A DNA stretch of 64,000 nucleotides, taken from Pseudomonadota bacterium (GTDB lineage Bacteria; Myxococcota_A; Polyangia; Haliangiales; Haliangiaceae). The position numbers and the translations under genes are program-made. Within the stretch, counting starts at the first letter, position 1. Every line of letters begins with the position of its first letter. This document shows positions 43,484 through 52,009 of the stretch, in pieces. The stretch is from assembly GCA_022360315.1 (NCBI GenBank), contig JAKSDA010000250.1, positions 1 to 64,000 of the forward strand. The letters run 5' to 3'. The notes beneath the pieces are model-generated. The model did no database searches. It was not told the DNA's origin and saw nothing but the letters and a program-made list of their open reading frames with translations.

Positions 43484-43599
43484 CAGCGTTCGGGAAGAAT
43501 CCCAAACGCCACTACCCGAAGCCGAAATGCCACAGCCGAAGCCGATCCCGACCACTGTGTCGCCGACCACGGAGGGCCGACTGTCCCGATCCAGGCAGC

Positions 43600-46500
43600 T
43601 CAGCGCATTGCGTTTTTGGGCGCCTGGCCGAGAAGCTGTAATTTGAGCCCGGGTGGTCGGGGCTGCCCCTGGGGCGTGACCGGGCCGGGCAGCCTCATGT
43701 CGATCCTGCTGACACCGATGGCCGTGATATTGACCGTGAAATCGATATCCGCTGTATTCGATAGCTCGATCTTGACCCGACCATCCTCGGTAAACGATAC
43801 CGGTCCTTTCAGTGAAACCGATAATTGTTTGCTCTTCAGGTCATGGTCTGCCAAGAAGTCGAAGGGCAGACTCATATCCGGCGCGTCCAGATACACATCG
43901 AGGTCGAGCATCAACTCGGCGCCATTATTGCCATTAACAATATAAGCGAGATTGCGCTTCTCCGGCGTCTCTCGCACCCGCATGAGCAGCCGACCTGTCT
44001 CCGCTGTGCCCAGATTCGTGTCGATCGTGAGCGAGGTACCATAAATGATCTGTGGCGTGATCTCGACCGGAATGCACTGATCCACCACGATCGGAGCGCC
44101 CTCGCTGTCCTGTCCGACTATGCAATTGACCTGTGGCTCGCCGATCGCCACCGGCAAGCTGGCATTTGCATAGAAACACCCCTGGTCGAGGTTGCCGGCC
44201 TCGGGCGGGCAGGGGGAATCGACCACGGTCGCACGGGTCACGATGCCGGAGACACCCGTGACGTTGACCGCTCCGCGATTCGCATCCGTCCGCGCTTCGG
44301 TGGTGTCGACCAGACCATTTCCATTGATATCGGTCATTGGTTCGGTGCTCGCCGGTATGTAGGAAAGAGAGTCCTCGGCCGGCATACCGACAAATCGGAT
44401 GTCGAGATCCGGTCCGCCTCCATCGTTGCGCTCGGTGCCGTCGAGCGGGTCGGAATTGAGCGGCCGATCGTGCACGCTGCAGATCTCGTCGGCGTTTCTG
44501 TCACAGTTCGAGTTGCTACCTCCGCGCAGGGTCAACCGATAGGCCTGACCCGGAATCCACGGCTGCGTGGGCACGAAACGGATACTGCGCTCGCGTTTGG
44601 TCAGAGTGCCAACCACTGCACTGGCACAAGTACCACCGCCGTCGAGCATCTCAATGCTGATCGAACCCCTGGTGCTGCACGATGTGCCCAAAACCAACGT
44701 GCTCTGGTCCATAGGCTGATCGAAATACACCTCGATGGGCCGGTCGGCTGGCAACTCGAAGGGAGCATAAAGATCGTCTTTGGGGTCGTTCGGGCCGTCG
44801 TCACAACGGCCCGGCGACTGCGCTGTGGCCTCGACCAGAGCACAGGGCGCACCGGGATATACCGCGGCAAAAAGCGGTGCGGTGGCGTCGGTATTGTCGA
44901 GCGCCGCGGTCCGAAACACAATGCGCCCATCGCCGCTCGTGGCATCGCCGGGCGCAGAGACAAACTCGTTGCCGGGACGACTCAGGTCGTAGATGTCGCC
45001 GTCCAGTAGGATCATATATTCGCGATCGCGGTCGAGCTGGGCAGTCGGAGTGAGGATGAGCGTGCTGCCGTCGGCAACCATGTGAGTGGCCAGCACGGTG
45101 CCTCCTGACGTGGATAGCCGGATCGCGCCGGTCCCGAGCCGGGCCAGATCGATCGGCTCGGAAAAGGTCAGGAGCATGCGATCGCGGGCGGGAAATCGCT
45201 CCTGCCCATCGGTCGGATAGGACGCGACGAGCACCGGTGCCTCGGTATCGTCAGCGATGCTCTGCGCCGGAGCCGAGTGCAGACTCAAACTGAGCTGCAC
45301 CACCGCCCGGGCAATGCCGAGCAAATCGAGTTCGGTAGCCCCAGTGACCTGAACCGATAACGCTCCATCGATCGTGGTCGCCGTACCCGTGGCCTGGACG
45401 CTGAAAACACTCTGGTTGAGCAGTGCGTTGCCGGTGGCGTCGGTCGCGGTCAATGCCACATCAAACACCAAAAAGGCAAAGAGCGGCGCGTCTTCATCAG
45501 TGGGAACCTGATCTTCAGCACGGTACGGGTTGCGCAACAAAAATCCGCTGGCATCGCTGAGAAATCGCAGCGAGATGTCACCGGTGTAAAGACCCGTTGC
45601 AATCTGTCCGCCCAGCTGGATATCGATCCCATTGGTGCGAAGCAGCGCTCCCTTGCGAATGACGATGGGGAGCATAGTGTCAAACGTCTTCGGATCGGCC
45701 ATCTCGGCCTCTAGATTGCCGTCGTAGAATTCGACCACTTGTTCGCCGATCAACCATGAGCGCTCCTCGATCACGTTGATCGGGCGCCCGGTCACCGAAG
45801 ACATCGAATCAGAACCGTCCTCGCCGATGGCGGGTTGGGTGTTGAGAATCTGCTTGAGTCGGCCCGACGTGCCGCCGGAGTCGTGAGGGATGAATTCGAA
45901 CTCGCCAGGAACCAACGATTCGCCGCTCAGGTCCAGAATTCCGTCCGAGAGGCGCAGCCGGTAATGGGATCCCGGAGTGAGATCGTCGTCGGGATCGTAA
46001 CTGAGATGAATGCCCTGCACCATGAGCGTGCCGGCCACTTCAGCCACCGTATCTCCAGTGCCGGGGTCGACCTCGACCAGCTCTACGGTGTCACCGTCGA
46101 GCGCCGTGGTCGGATCGATCGGCTCGGAAAAACCGACCCGAATACCATCATAGTCCATGAACGGAAATCGTGGCGATCCGGCCCGGCCCTCCCCGATGAT
46201 AAATGCACCGGGTTCATCTCCATTGATGGCGATCACTGTGGGCCGCTCGCCAGCCAGCGACCGGTTCTGCCGGGTTCGAAACCACAGCAGTGGATCGCCC
46301 TCGGCTGGGAAATTGGTCGGTTCAACACCGAGCAGCAGCGACGGCTTTATGAAGACGTAGTACGGCGTACCCGGCTCGAACTCGGGCGACTGAAATTGCA
46401 CGATGTTTTGGTCCGGGCCGGCAAGAGCCGCCACATTGCTCAAGGGACCGCTGGGACCGACCACACAAAACGCCCCCGAACCAGCCGAACAATCGCCGGA

Positions 46501-46734
46501 CAGGGCGCTCTCGTCGACCGGGTGAGTAAAACCCACGATCAGACGAGTGCCGACAGGAACGTCTTTCTGACCCGCAAATGGGTACGAAAATACGACTCCA
46601 GGTCCAGCGGCAAACAGATTTCCCTTGTCGACCGCATCGCCACTGTCACATGCCGAGCTCGCGGCCAAAAAAGCCACAAGCAAAACGATCGATACCAGCG
46701 ACATATCGCCGCAAACACGTTTTTTAAGCTGCAT
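43600..46734 (-). CDS. Large Ig-like surface lipoprotein
   Basis: This 1044-residue protein has a lipoprotein signal ending LAASSAC. The mature part carries several SbsA-type Ig-like modules, recognised by FSYPFAGQKDVPVGTRLIVG, ASYPTDGQERFPARDRMLLT, FSEPIDLA and ELPADRPIEVYFDQPMDQS. Between them are Asp/Gly-rich calcium-binding-like segments such as DINGNGLVDTTEA. The C-terminus has a beta-rich region. Such proteins are surface adhesins or envelope components. Its promoter lies in the region shared with the divergent modified-peptide locus. Confidence 0.87.
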   Translation of the reverse strand: MQLKKRVCGDMSLVSIVLLVAFLAASSACDSGDAVDKGNLFAAGPGVVFSYPFAGQKDVPVGTRLIVGFTHPVDESALSGDCSAGSGAFCVVGPSGPLSNVAALAGPDQNIVQFQSPEFEPGTPYYVFIKPSLLLGVEPTNFPAEGDPLLWFRTRQNRSLAGERPTVIAINGDEPGAFIIGEGRAGSPRFPFMDYDGIRVGFSEPIDPTTALDGDTVELVEVDPGTGDTVAEVAGTLMVQGIHLSYDPDDDLTPGSHYRLRLSDGILDLSGESLVPGEFEFIPHDSGGTSGRLKQILNTQPAIGEDGSDSMSSVTGRPINVIEERSWLIGEQVVEFYDGNLEAEMADPKTFDTMLPIVIRKGALLRTNGIDIQLGGQIATGLYTGDISLRFLSDASGFLLRNPYRAEDQVPTDEDAPLFAFLVFDVALTATDATGNALLNQSVFSVQATGTATTIDGALSVQVTGATELDLLGIARAVVQLSLSLHSAPAQSIADDTEAPVLVASYPTDGQERFPARDRMLLTFSEPIDLARLGTGAIRLSTSGGTVLATHMVADGSTLILTPTAQLDRDREYMILLDGDIYDLSRPGNEFVSAPGDATSGDGRIVFRTAALDNTDATAPLFAAVYPGAPCALVEATAQSPGRCDDGPNDPKDDLYAPFELPADRPIEVYFDQPMDQSTLVLGTSCSTRGSISIEMLDGGGTCASAVVGTLTKRERSIRFVPTQPWIPGQAYRLTLRGGSNSNCDRNADEICSVHDRPLNSDPLDGTERNDGGGPDLDIRFVGMPAEDSLSYIPASTEPMTDINGNGLVDTTEARTDANRGAVNVTGVSGIVTRATVVDSPCPPEAGNLDQGCFYANASLPVAIGEPQVNCIVGQDSEGAPIVVDQCIPVEITPQIIYGTSLTIDTNLGTAETGRLLMRVRETPEKRNLAYIVNGNNGAELMLDLDVYLDAPDMSLPFDFLADHDLKSKQLSVSLKGPVSFTEDGRVKIELSNTADIDFTVNITAIGVSRIDMRLPGPVTPQGQPRPPGLKLQLLGQAPKNAMR

Positions 46735-46755
46735 TGTATAGGATTCCTGGTCTAG

Positions 46756-46789
46756 ACTCGGTCACTCTACTGGTGACTCATGACCGAGT
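46756..46789. promoter_or_regulatory. Inverted repeat upstream of the modified-peptide locus
   Basis: Arms ACTCGGTCA (46756-46764) and TGACCGAGT (46781-46789) are perfect nine-mers separated by 16 bases. An overlapping alternative pair GTCAC/GTGAC lies inside. It lies just upstream of the large lipoprotein's start on the other strand and before the terminator-like hairpin. Confidence 0.45.
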
Positions 46790-46823
46790 ACCGTTCCCCG
46801 AATTGCGATTCCCGTGCCAGTTT

Positions 46824-46859
46824 GCTACGGCTGGGGTCCATCGCGGTAGCGTTTTTTTT
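46824..46859 (+). terminator. Terminator-like hairpin with T8 tract
   Basis: GCTAC (46824-46828) pairs with GTAGC (46846-46850), extended by two inner pairs past one mismatch, and eight T residues follow. This is the best intrinsic terminator shape in the window for the plus strand. It lies about 65 bases before the first small gene of the lanthipeptide-type locus, so it may insulate the locus or act as an attenuator. Confidence 0.5.
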
Positions 46860-46863
46860 GGTT

Positions 46864-46895
46864 TTGGTAATCATCTGAAATTGTTGATATATCAA
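46864..46895 (+). promoter_or_regulatory. Candidate promoter overlapping a TTGATATATCAA palindrome
   Basis: TTGGTA at 46864-46869 and TATATC at 46888-46893, spaced 18 bases, give a plausible sigma-70-type promoter. The -10 element lies inside a perfect 12-base palindrome TTGATATATCAA (46884-46895), a natural position for a repressor operator. Transcription would start about 20-25 bases before the first gene. Confidence 0.4.
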
Positions 46896-46923
46896 ATCGT
46901 GGTATACATGGGAGGAACCATCG

Positions 46924-47127
46924 TTGGGACGTGATAAGCACGGCCGTTTGCAGTCTTGGGAGGATCTGGCGTTGATCCTGGGGACAGATCTCCGCATGGC
47001 TGGACAGGGCAGGTCTCCCGCGATGTATAAACCGACTGGAACGAGAGGTATCGTGATTCCAGTTTTTCGCGTTGTGCGAGATTTTGGGCGAATTTCCCGG
47101 ACCACGAGTTCCCGGGCAAGGGAGTGA
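46924..47127 (+). CDS. Small 67-residue protein at the head of the lanthipeptide-type locus
   Basis: A TTG start has a very good ribosome site (GGGAGGA seven bases before). The peptide is basic with an early acidic stretch SWEDLALILGTDLRM and a tail TGTRGIVIPVFRVVRDFGRI then SRTTSSRARE. Its stop overlaps the possible GTG start of the LanC-like gene (GTGA), so it belongs to the locus. As a candidate precursor it has Ser and Thr near the C-terminus but no cysteine, so it cannot form lanthionine rings. It could be a Ser/Thr-only substrate, a leader or accessory peptide, or unrelated. The true precursor may lie elsewhere. Confidence 0.5.
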   Translation: MGRDKHGRLQSWEDLALILGTDLRMAGQGRSPAMYKPTGTRGIVIPVFRVVRDFGRISRTTSSRARE

Positions 47128-47129
47128 TC

Positions 47130-48449
47130 ATGGCGCGTTCATGGCAGCCCATTCTACAGGGTGATCTCCGCGATCGGGCCATCGAGCTGGTCCTTCATGT
47201 GGCGCGTACTCTGCGCCAGCCCGAGTCCGGCCGGTCAGCCTGTCTGGCCGGGGGCAACGCGGGCATCGGGCTCTTTTACGCCTATCTGGCCCGAGCTCGC
47301 GATTTGGCCGGGGCCGAGTATCTCGACTCGGCGCACCAGTACATCGACCTCGCCATAGACGCGGTTGCCGAGACTCCCATGCATGAAGGTCTTTTTTCCG
47401 GCTTCACCGGTGTGAGCTGGGTGGTCGAGCACTTGCAGGACCAACTGTACAGCCAACAAGACGACCCAGGACGAGACGGCGACGCAAACCGGGACGGCCA
47501 GAGCAACGACGGCGATCGTGACGACGACGTCAATGAGCAGATCGACGAGGTGATTCTCGATCTGGTCAAGACCACGCCGTGGCGCCGGGACTATGATCTG
47601 GTGTCCGGTCTGGTCGGACTGGGAATCTACGGGCTGGAACGTCTGCCCAGGGCCGGCGCGCGCGCTATCTTGACCGAGATCGCCAATCGGCTGGACGAAC
47701 TGGTCGAGCAGGACGAGACCGGTCTGTCCTGGCACACGCGGCCGGAATTACTGCCTCCACACCAGCACGAGGCCTACCCGGACGGGCTGTACAATCTCGG
47801 TTTGGCGCACGGCATTCCCGGTGTTCTGGCCTTGCTCGGCCAGATGTCAGCCGTGGGTATTGAACGCGAACGAGTCGATCGGCTGCTGTCCGGCGGGGTG
47901 GCCTGGCTGCTCGGCAAGTCCCTGCCGTCGGGTGAGGCGTCGACGTTTTCCTGGGCTCATGCGCCCAATGTGGCCGCATCGCCTTCCCGATCGGCGTGGT
48001 GCTACGGCGATCCCGGGGTTGCCTGCGCTCTGGTTCTGGCCGCGGGCAATGGGCACCGAGCATGGGCGCGGACCGCGCAGGCGATTGCTCGCAATGCGAC
48101 GCTGCGCTCGCCGTCGCAATGTGGCGTGGTCGATGCCGGCTTGTGTCACGGAAGCGCCGGCCTGGCCCATCTGTGCAATCATTTGTATCAGGTCACCGGT
48201 CAGCCGGAACTGGCCGACGCTGCCCGCTACTGGATCGAATGGACTCTCGATGCACGCAAAAAACACGCATCGCCCGGTCGGGTACGCTTTCGCAACCTCT
48301 ATCGACAGTCGCCCGACCAGCCGGAGTGGAGCGAGGATTCGGGTTTCTTGACCGGAGCTGCGGGGATCGGGCTGGCCCTTCTGGCCGCTGTCAGCGATAT
48401 CGAACCGAATTGGGATCGAGTTCTGCTCGTGTCCAGCCGGGTTTGTTGA
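47130..48449 (+). CDS. LanC-like lanthionine synthetase cyclase
   Basis: The protein has about 439 residues from the ATG at 47130, with AGGGAG ahead of it. It has the LanC alpha-toroid repeats and the key residues: NLGLAHGIPGVLALL carries the catalytic His, WCYGDPGVACALVLA provides the first zinc Cys, and LCHGSAGLAHLCNHLY provides the zinc Cys-His pair. The intact zinc site suggests an active cyclase that adds Cys thiols to dehydrated residues. A low-complexity Asp/Arg insert (about residues 112-135, many GDRDDD-like residues) is unusual. It sits between the small peptide gene and the LanB-like gene. Confidence 0.93.
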   Translation: MARSWQPILQGDLRDRAIELVLHVARTLRQPESGRSACLAGGNAGIGLFYAYLARARDLAGAEYLDSAHQYIDLAIDAVAETPMHEGLFSGFTGVSWVVEHLQDQLYSQQDDPGRDGDANRDGQSNDGDRDDDVNEQIDEVILDLVKTTPWRRDYDLVSGLVGLGIYGLERLPRAGARAILTEIANRLDELVEQDETGLSWHTRPELLPPHQHEAYPDGLYNLGLAHGIPGVLALLGQMSAVGIERERVDRLLSGGVAWLLGKSLPSGEASTFSWAHAPNVAASPSRSAWCYGDPGVACALVLAAGNGHRAWARTAQAIARNATLRSPSQCGVVDAGLCHGSAGLAHLCNHLYQVTGQPELADAARYWIEWTLDARKKHASPGRVRFRNLYRQSPDQPEWSEDSGFLTGAAGIGLALLAAVSDIEPNWDRVLLVSSRVC

Positions 48450-48470
48450 GGCCGGAAGCACCAGGGGGAC

Positions 48471-48515
48471 AAGAGGAGCTCGGGCAAAAGGAGTTCGGGC
48501 AAGAGGAGCTCGGGC
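48471..48515 (+). repeat. Three 15-base tandem repeats between LanC-like and LanB-like genes
   Basis: The 15-mer AAGAGGAGCTCGGGC occurs at 48471-48485 and 48501-48515, with a two-base variant AAAAGGAGTTCGGGC between. Each holds a GGAG core. They are in the 98-base gap before the LanB-like start and may be binding sites or a slippage product. Confidence 0.8.
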
Positions 48516-48547
48516 CAGCCATCTGGTGAACATGATATAAGTGGGCT

Positions 48548-51500
48548 GTGAGTTTGCGAAAACAGACGAAAACGTTCGTCGCTTCGCCTCGCTTTGTGTT
48601 TCGCTCCGCGCTCTTGCCATTTCGCTATTATCTGGATTGGGCAGCGGGATTGGCCGAGCTCGATCAAGACGTCGATGACAGCACTCTCGGCAGTGCATTG
48701 CAGCAGGTGAGCGAGGCCTTGCGCGGGCGGTTGCGCGATATTCTGTTCGAGCCAGAGGTACGCGACGCGCTCTATCTCGCATCGCCCGACCTGGAAGGCA
48801 GTATCGACCGCTGGTTGGCCGAGCCCGATACCCCCAGAGGACAGAAAATCGAACGCTCACTGGTGCGCTATTTTGCGCGCATGACCGGTCGCGCCACACC
48901 GTTTGGCCTGTTTGCTGGGGTCTCGGTCGGTCGCATCGGCCAGACCACCGACCTGAGAGTGGCCGGGCGGGCGTCGTACCAGCGACACACCCGGCTGGAC
49001 AACGACTATCTGTTTGCACTGACCGACGCTCTGGGCAGAAATCCCGATATACAGCGCAATCTGCGCTATCGTCCCAACGACAGCTTGTTTCGCGCTGCCG
49101 GGCGACTGCGCTACGCCGAGGCCAGGCTCGATGGCAAGGAGCGCACCTACCATCTGGTGACTGTCGAGCCGACCGGCTATCTCGAAGCCACCCTCGAGCG
49201 AGCCGGCAAGGGCGCATCGCTCGATGGACTGGCCCGTGCGCTGGTCGCCGATGATCCCGAGGTCGAGTATGACGAGGCCAGCGAGTTTGTCGCCATGCTG
49301 GTCGACAGCCAGATTTTGGTCTCCGAGCTGACACCCGCGGTAACCGGGCGCGAACCCATCCACGGCATCGTCGAGCTGTTGGGCGCAGAGCCCGGCTGCC
49401 GCGACATGGCTTCGGCCGCGGCGAGCTTGCGGCGCGCAGCCAGTGACATCGACGCCATCGACCGCAGCGGTTTGGGTGCGCAGCCCGACGCGTACCGGAG
49501 CATTGCCAATCACCTGGCCGATCTTCCGGTGCCGGTCGAGATGTCGCACATGTTTCAAGTCGATATGATCAAACCGGCCGCTCGAGCGACCCTGGGCCAG
49601 GCCGTGATCGACGAGATACGGCGGGGAATATCGATTCTACACCGGCTGACGCCGGGCCGCGCCGACAATTCGCTCAGCCGTTTTCGCCAGGCTTTTCGCG
49701 ATCGTTACCAAGATCGCGCAGTGCCGCTGCTGGAAGCACTGGATGAGGAATCCGGCATCGGGTTTGAAGCGTCCAGCGCGCCGACCGCCGAAGCCTCTCC
49801 GCTGCTCGCCGGTCTGTCGTTTCCCACGCCACCGGGTGCGGACGGCGAGCGTTTTTCCCCCCAGCACGAGTTTTTGCTCACGCGCATTTACGACCTGTTG
49901 ACCACTGGCGGGAGGGTTTTGTCCCTCGGCGATGCCGATCTCGAAAAACTGGCCGTTAGCCCGGACGCACCCGGTGTCATGCCACTGCCGGACGCGTTGG
50001 CGGTCATGGCGGTAGTCGCCGCCGAATCGGTTGATTCTGCCAACCCCCCTCGATCTGCAGAGACCGAAAAGTTTCGAATCTTGATGGACGGGGGCGGCGG
50101 CCCCTCGGGGGCCAGGCTGTCGGGACGCTTTTGCCACGCCTCTGACCAGATCCACGCCGCGGTGACCGAGCACTTGCGCGCCGAGCAAGCGCTGCGACCC
50201 GATGCTGTGTTCGCCGAGATCGTTCACCTCAACCAGGGACGAATCGGCAACATTTTGTTCCGCCCTGTGTTGCGCGACTACGAGATTCCATTTCTCGGCC
50301 TGTCCGGTGCGCCCGGAGACAGGCAGATACCGCTCACCGATCTGGTGGTTTCCGTGGTCGGCAGCCGCATTGTAGTCCGCTCCAACAAGCTCGGCCGCGA
50401 GGTCCTTCCACGTCTGAGCACCGCGCACAATTACCAGCTCAGCAGCATCGGTGTGTATCGGTTTTTGTGCCAGCTGCAATCGCAAGGAACCATGGGTTTT
50501 CGCTGGAGCTGGGGGCCGCTGGCCAGGCTGCGCTTTTTGCCCCGGGTCACCTGCGGCCGGCTGGTCTTTGCCCGCGCGCAGTGGCTGCTCGGCGCAGACG
50601 ACCTGGAAACGCTGGCCGGCCAGAGCCGCCCGGCCAAAAGAGCCAGCGAGGTGGCGCAGTGCCGGGTTCGCACGTTTCGCGCGGTACAAACTCTGCGCGC
50701 GCAGCGCCATTTGCCGCGCGTGGTTGTCCTGGTCGATGGCGACAACGAATTGGTCGTGGACCTCGACAATGTCCTGGCCTGCGATATGTTTGCGCATCTG
50801 GTCAGATCGCGCCGCCGAGCGGTCCTCTGCGAGCTCTTTCCCGATCCGGACGAGCTGGTCGTGCGTGGCCCAGAAGGCCATTTCATCGGCCAGATCGCAG
50901 TTTCGTTCGTGCGCCAGAGCAAGGCGCCGGACCTGTCCCTGCCCGATCGGCGAGATCAGGCAGATCCGCCGAATCAGCCGGACAGGCCAGACCAGCCCAT
51001 TCGGCGCGGCTTGCCCCGGCGCAGGTTCATCCCGGGCTCGCAGTGGTTGTACATCAAGCTGTACGCCGGCACGGCGTCGGCTGATCAAGTATTGTGCGAT
51101 ACCATCGCACCGTTTTGTCGCCAGGCGATCGCGAGCGGCGCTGCGCAATCCTGGTTTTTTATCCGCTACCGCGATCCCCACCCTCATCTCCGCGTCCGCT
51201 GGCGGGGCGAAGAAGACCAGCTGCGGCAGGGGATCTTTGCCAACCTGGCGCGGATCTTGAGTCCGCTTTGCGACAGTGGGCTGGTCTGGCGGGTCCAGCT
51301 CGATACCTACGAGCGCGAGATCGAGCGCTACGGGGGATTTGCTGGAATCGAGGCGGCCGAGCAGTTTTTCTGCATCGACAGCGAAGCGGTGGTGGACATG
51401 CTCGAGCCTCTGTCGGGCGACGAAGGCGCCGACCTCCGGTGGCGACTGGCTGTTCTCGGCACCGACCGGCTGCTCGACGACCTCGGCCTCGATCTGGCCG

Positions 51501-52009
51501 AGAAGCACATCCTGGTGCAAAACGCCAAGAACGCGCTGGGACGCGAGTTTCACGCCGACACCAGCTTTCTCAAGCAGCTGGGTCGCAAATTTCGCACCGA
51601 GCGTGCCATCCTCGAAGACATGCTTCAGCGCGTCAGTCGAGCCGATGCCGCCAATGGAGCCGATGCCGCCAGGTTAGTCGAGCGTCCGACAGATCTGCCC
51701 GCCGGCACCGAGCCCCCCGAATACCGCGACTCGTTTGCATACGACGATCCGCTCGACGCCGGTATTGCCGCGCTGGACCGCCGTTCCAGGCGCATGGATG
51801 CGATACGCGCCCGGTTGCGTCGGGCCGAGGAAGACGGCCAGCTCACCGCACCGATCACCGGGATTGCCTGGAGCTATGTCCACATGTATGTGAACCGGTT
51901 GCTCCGGTCCGCTCAGCGCGCCCAGGAGCTGGTGATCTACGATTGGCTCCGGCGGTTGTACGAATCGCAGCTGGCCAAACACAAGAGGATGGTATCTGAG
52001 CGTGGCTGA
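48548..52009 (+). CDS. Full-length class I lantibiotic dehydratase (LanB-like)
   Basis: This 1153-residue protein has both expected parts. The N-terminal dehydratase region contains RMTGRATPFGLFAGVSVG (about residues 112-128), the family signature. The C-terminal domain from about residue 827 is the thiopeptide-type/SpaB-C region, with GSQWLYIKLYAG and WFFIRYRDPHPHLRVRW. Such enzymes use glutamyl-tRNA to dehydrate Ser and Thr in a precursor peptide. The start is a GTG. The stop overlaps the next gene's GTG by eight bases, so the exporter-like protein is translationally coupled. Being a single full-length protein, it is unlike split-LanB systems. Confidence 0.95.
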   Translation: MSLRKQTKTFVASPRFVFRSALLPFRYYLDWAAGLAELDQDVDDSTLGSALQQVSEALRGRLRDILFEPEVRDALYLASPDLEGSIDRWLAEPDTPRGQKIERSLVRYFARMTGRATPFGLFAGVSVGRIGQTTDLRVAGRASYQRHTRLDNDYLFALTDALGRNPDIQRNLRYRPNDSLFRAAGRLRYAEARLDGKERTYHLVTVEPTGYLEATLERAGKGASLDGLARALVADDPEVEYDEASEFVAMLVDSQILVSELTPAVTGREPIHGIVELLGAEPGCRDMASAAASLRRAASDIDAIDRSGLGAQPDAYRSIANHLADLPVPVEMSHMFQVDMIKPAARATLGQAVIDEIRRGISILHRLTPGRADNSLSRFRQAFRDRYQDRAVPLLEALDEESGIGFEASSAPTAEASPLLAGLSFPTPPGADGERFSPQHEFLLTRIYDLLTTGGRVLSLGDADLEKLAVSPDAPGVMPLPDALAVMAVVAAESVDSANPPRSAETEKFRILMDGGGGPSGARLSGRFCHASDQIHAAVTEHLRAEQALRPDAVFAEIVHLNQGRIGNILFRPVLRDYEIPFLGLSGAPGDRQIPLTDLVVSVVGSRIVVRSNKLGREVLPRLSTAHNYQLSSIGVYRFLCQLQSQGTMGFRWSWGPLARLRFLPRVTCGRLVFARAQWLLGADDLETLAGQSRPAKRASEVAQCRVRTFRAVQTLRAQRHLPRVVVLVDGDNELVVDLDNVLACDMFAHLVRSRRRAVLCELFPDPDELVVRGPEGHFIGQIAVSFVRQSKAPDLSLPDRRDQADPPNQPDRPDQPIRRGLPRRRFIPGSQWLYIKLYAGTASADQVLCDTIAPFCRQAIASGAAQSWFFIRYRDPHPHLRVRWRGEEDQLRQGIFANLARILSPLCDSGLVWRVQLDTYEREIERYGGFAGIEAAEQFFCIDSEAVVDMLEPLSGDEGADLRWRLAVLGTDRLLDDLGLDLAEKHILVQNAKNALGREFHADTSFLKQLGRKFRTERAILEDMLQRVSRADAANGADAARLVERPTDLPAGTEPPEYRDSFAYDDPLDAGIAALDRRSRRMDAIRARLRRAEEDGQLTAPITGIAWSYVHMYVNRLLRSAQRAQELVIYDWLRRLYESQLAKHKRMVSERG

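Noticed and set aside
47996..48529. A long plus-strand frame in another phase within and after the LanC-like gene, ending GQEELGQKEFGQEELGPAIW
   Set aside because: It overlaps an unambiguous LanC gene; the regular ending simply reads the 15-base DNA repeat and there is no ribosome site.
49637..51553. A 638-codon minus-strand open frame
   Set aside because: It is antisense to the LanB-like gene; no family features are present.
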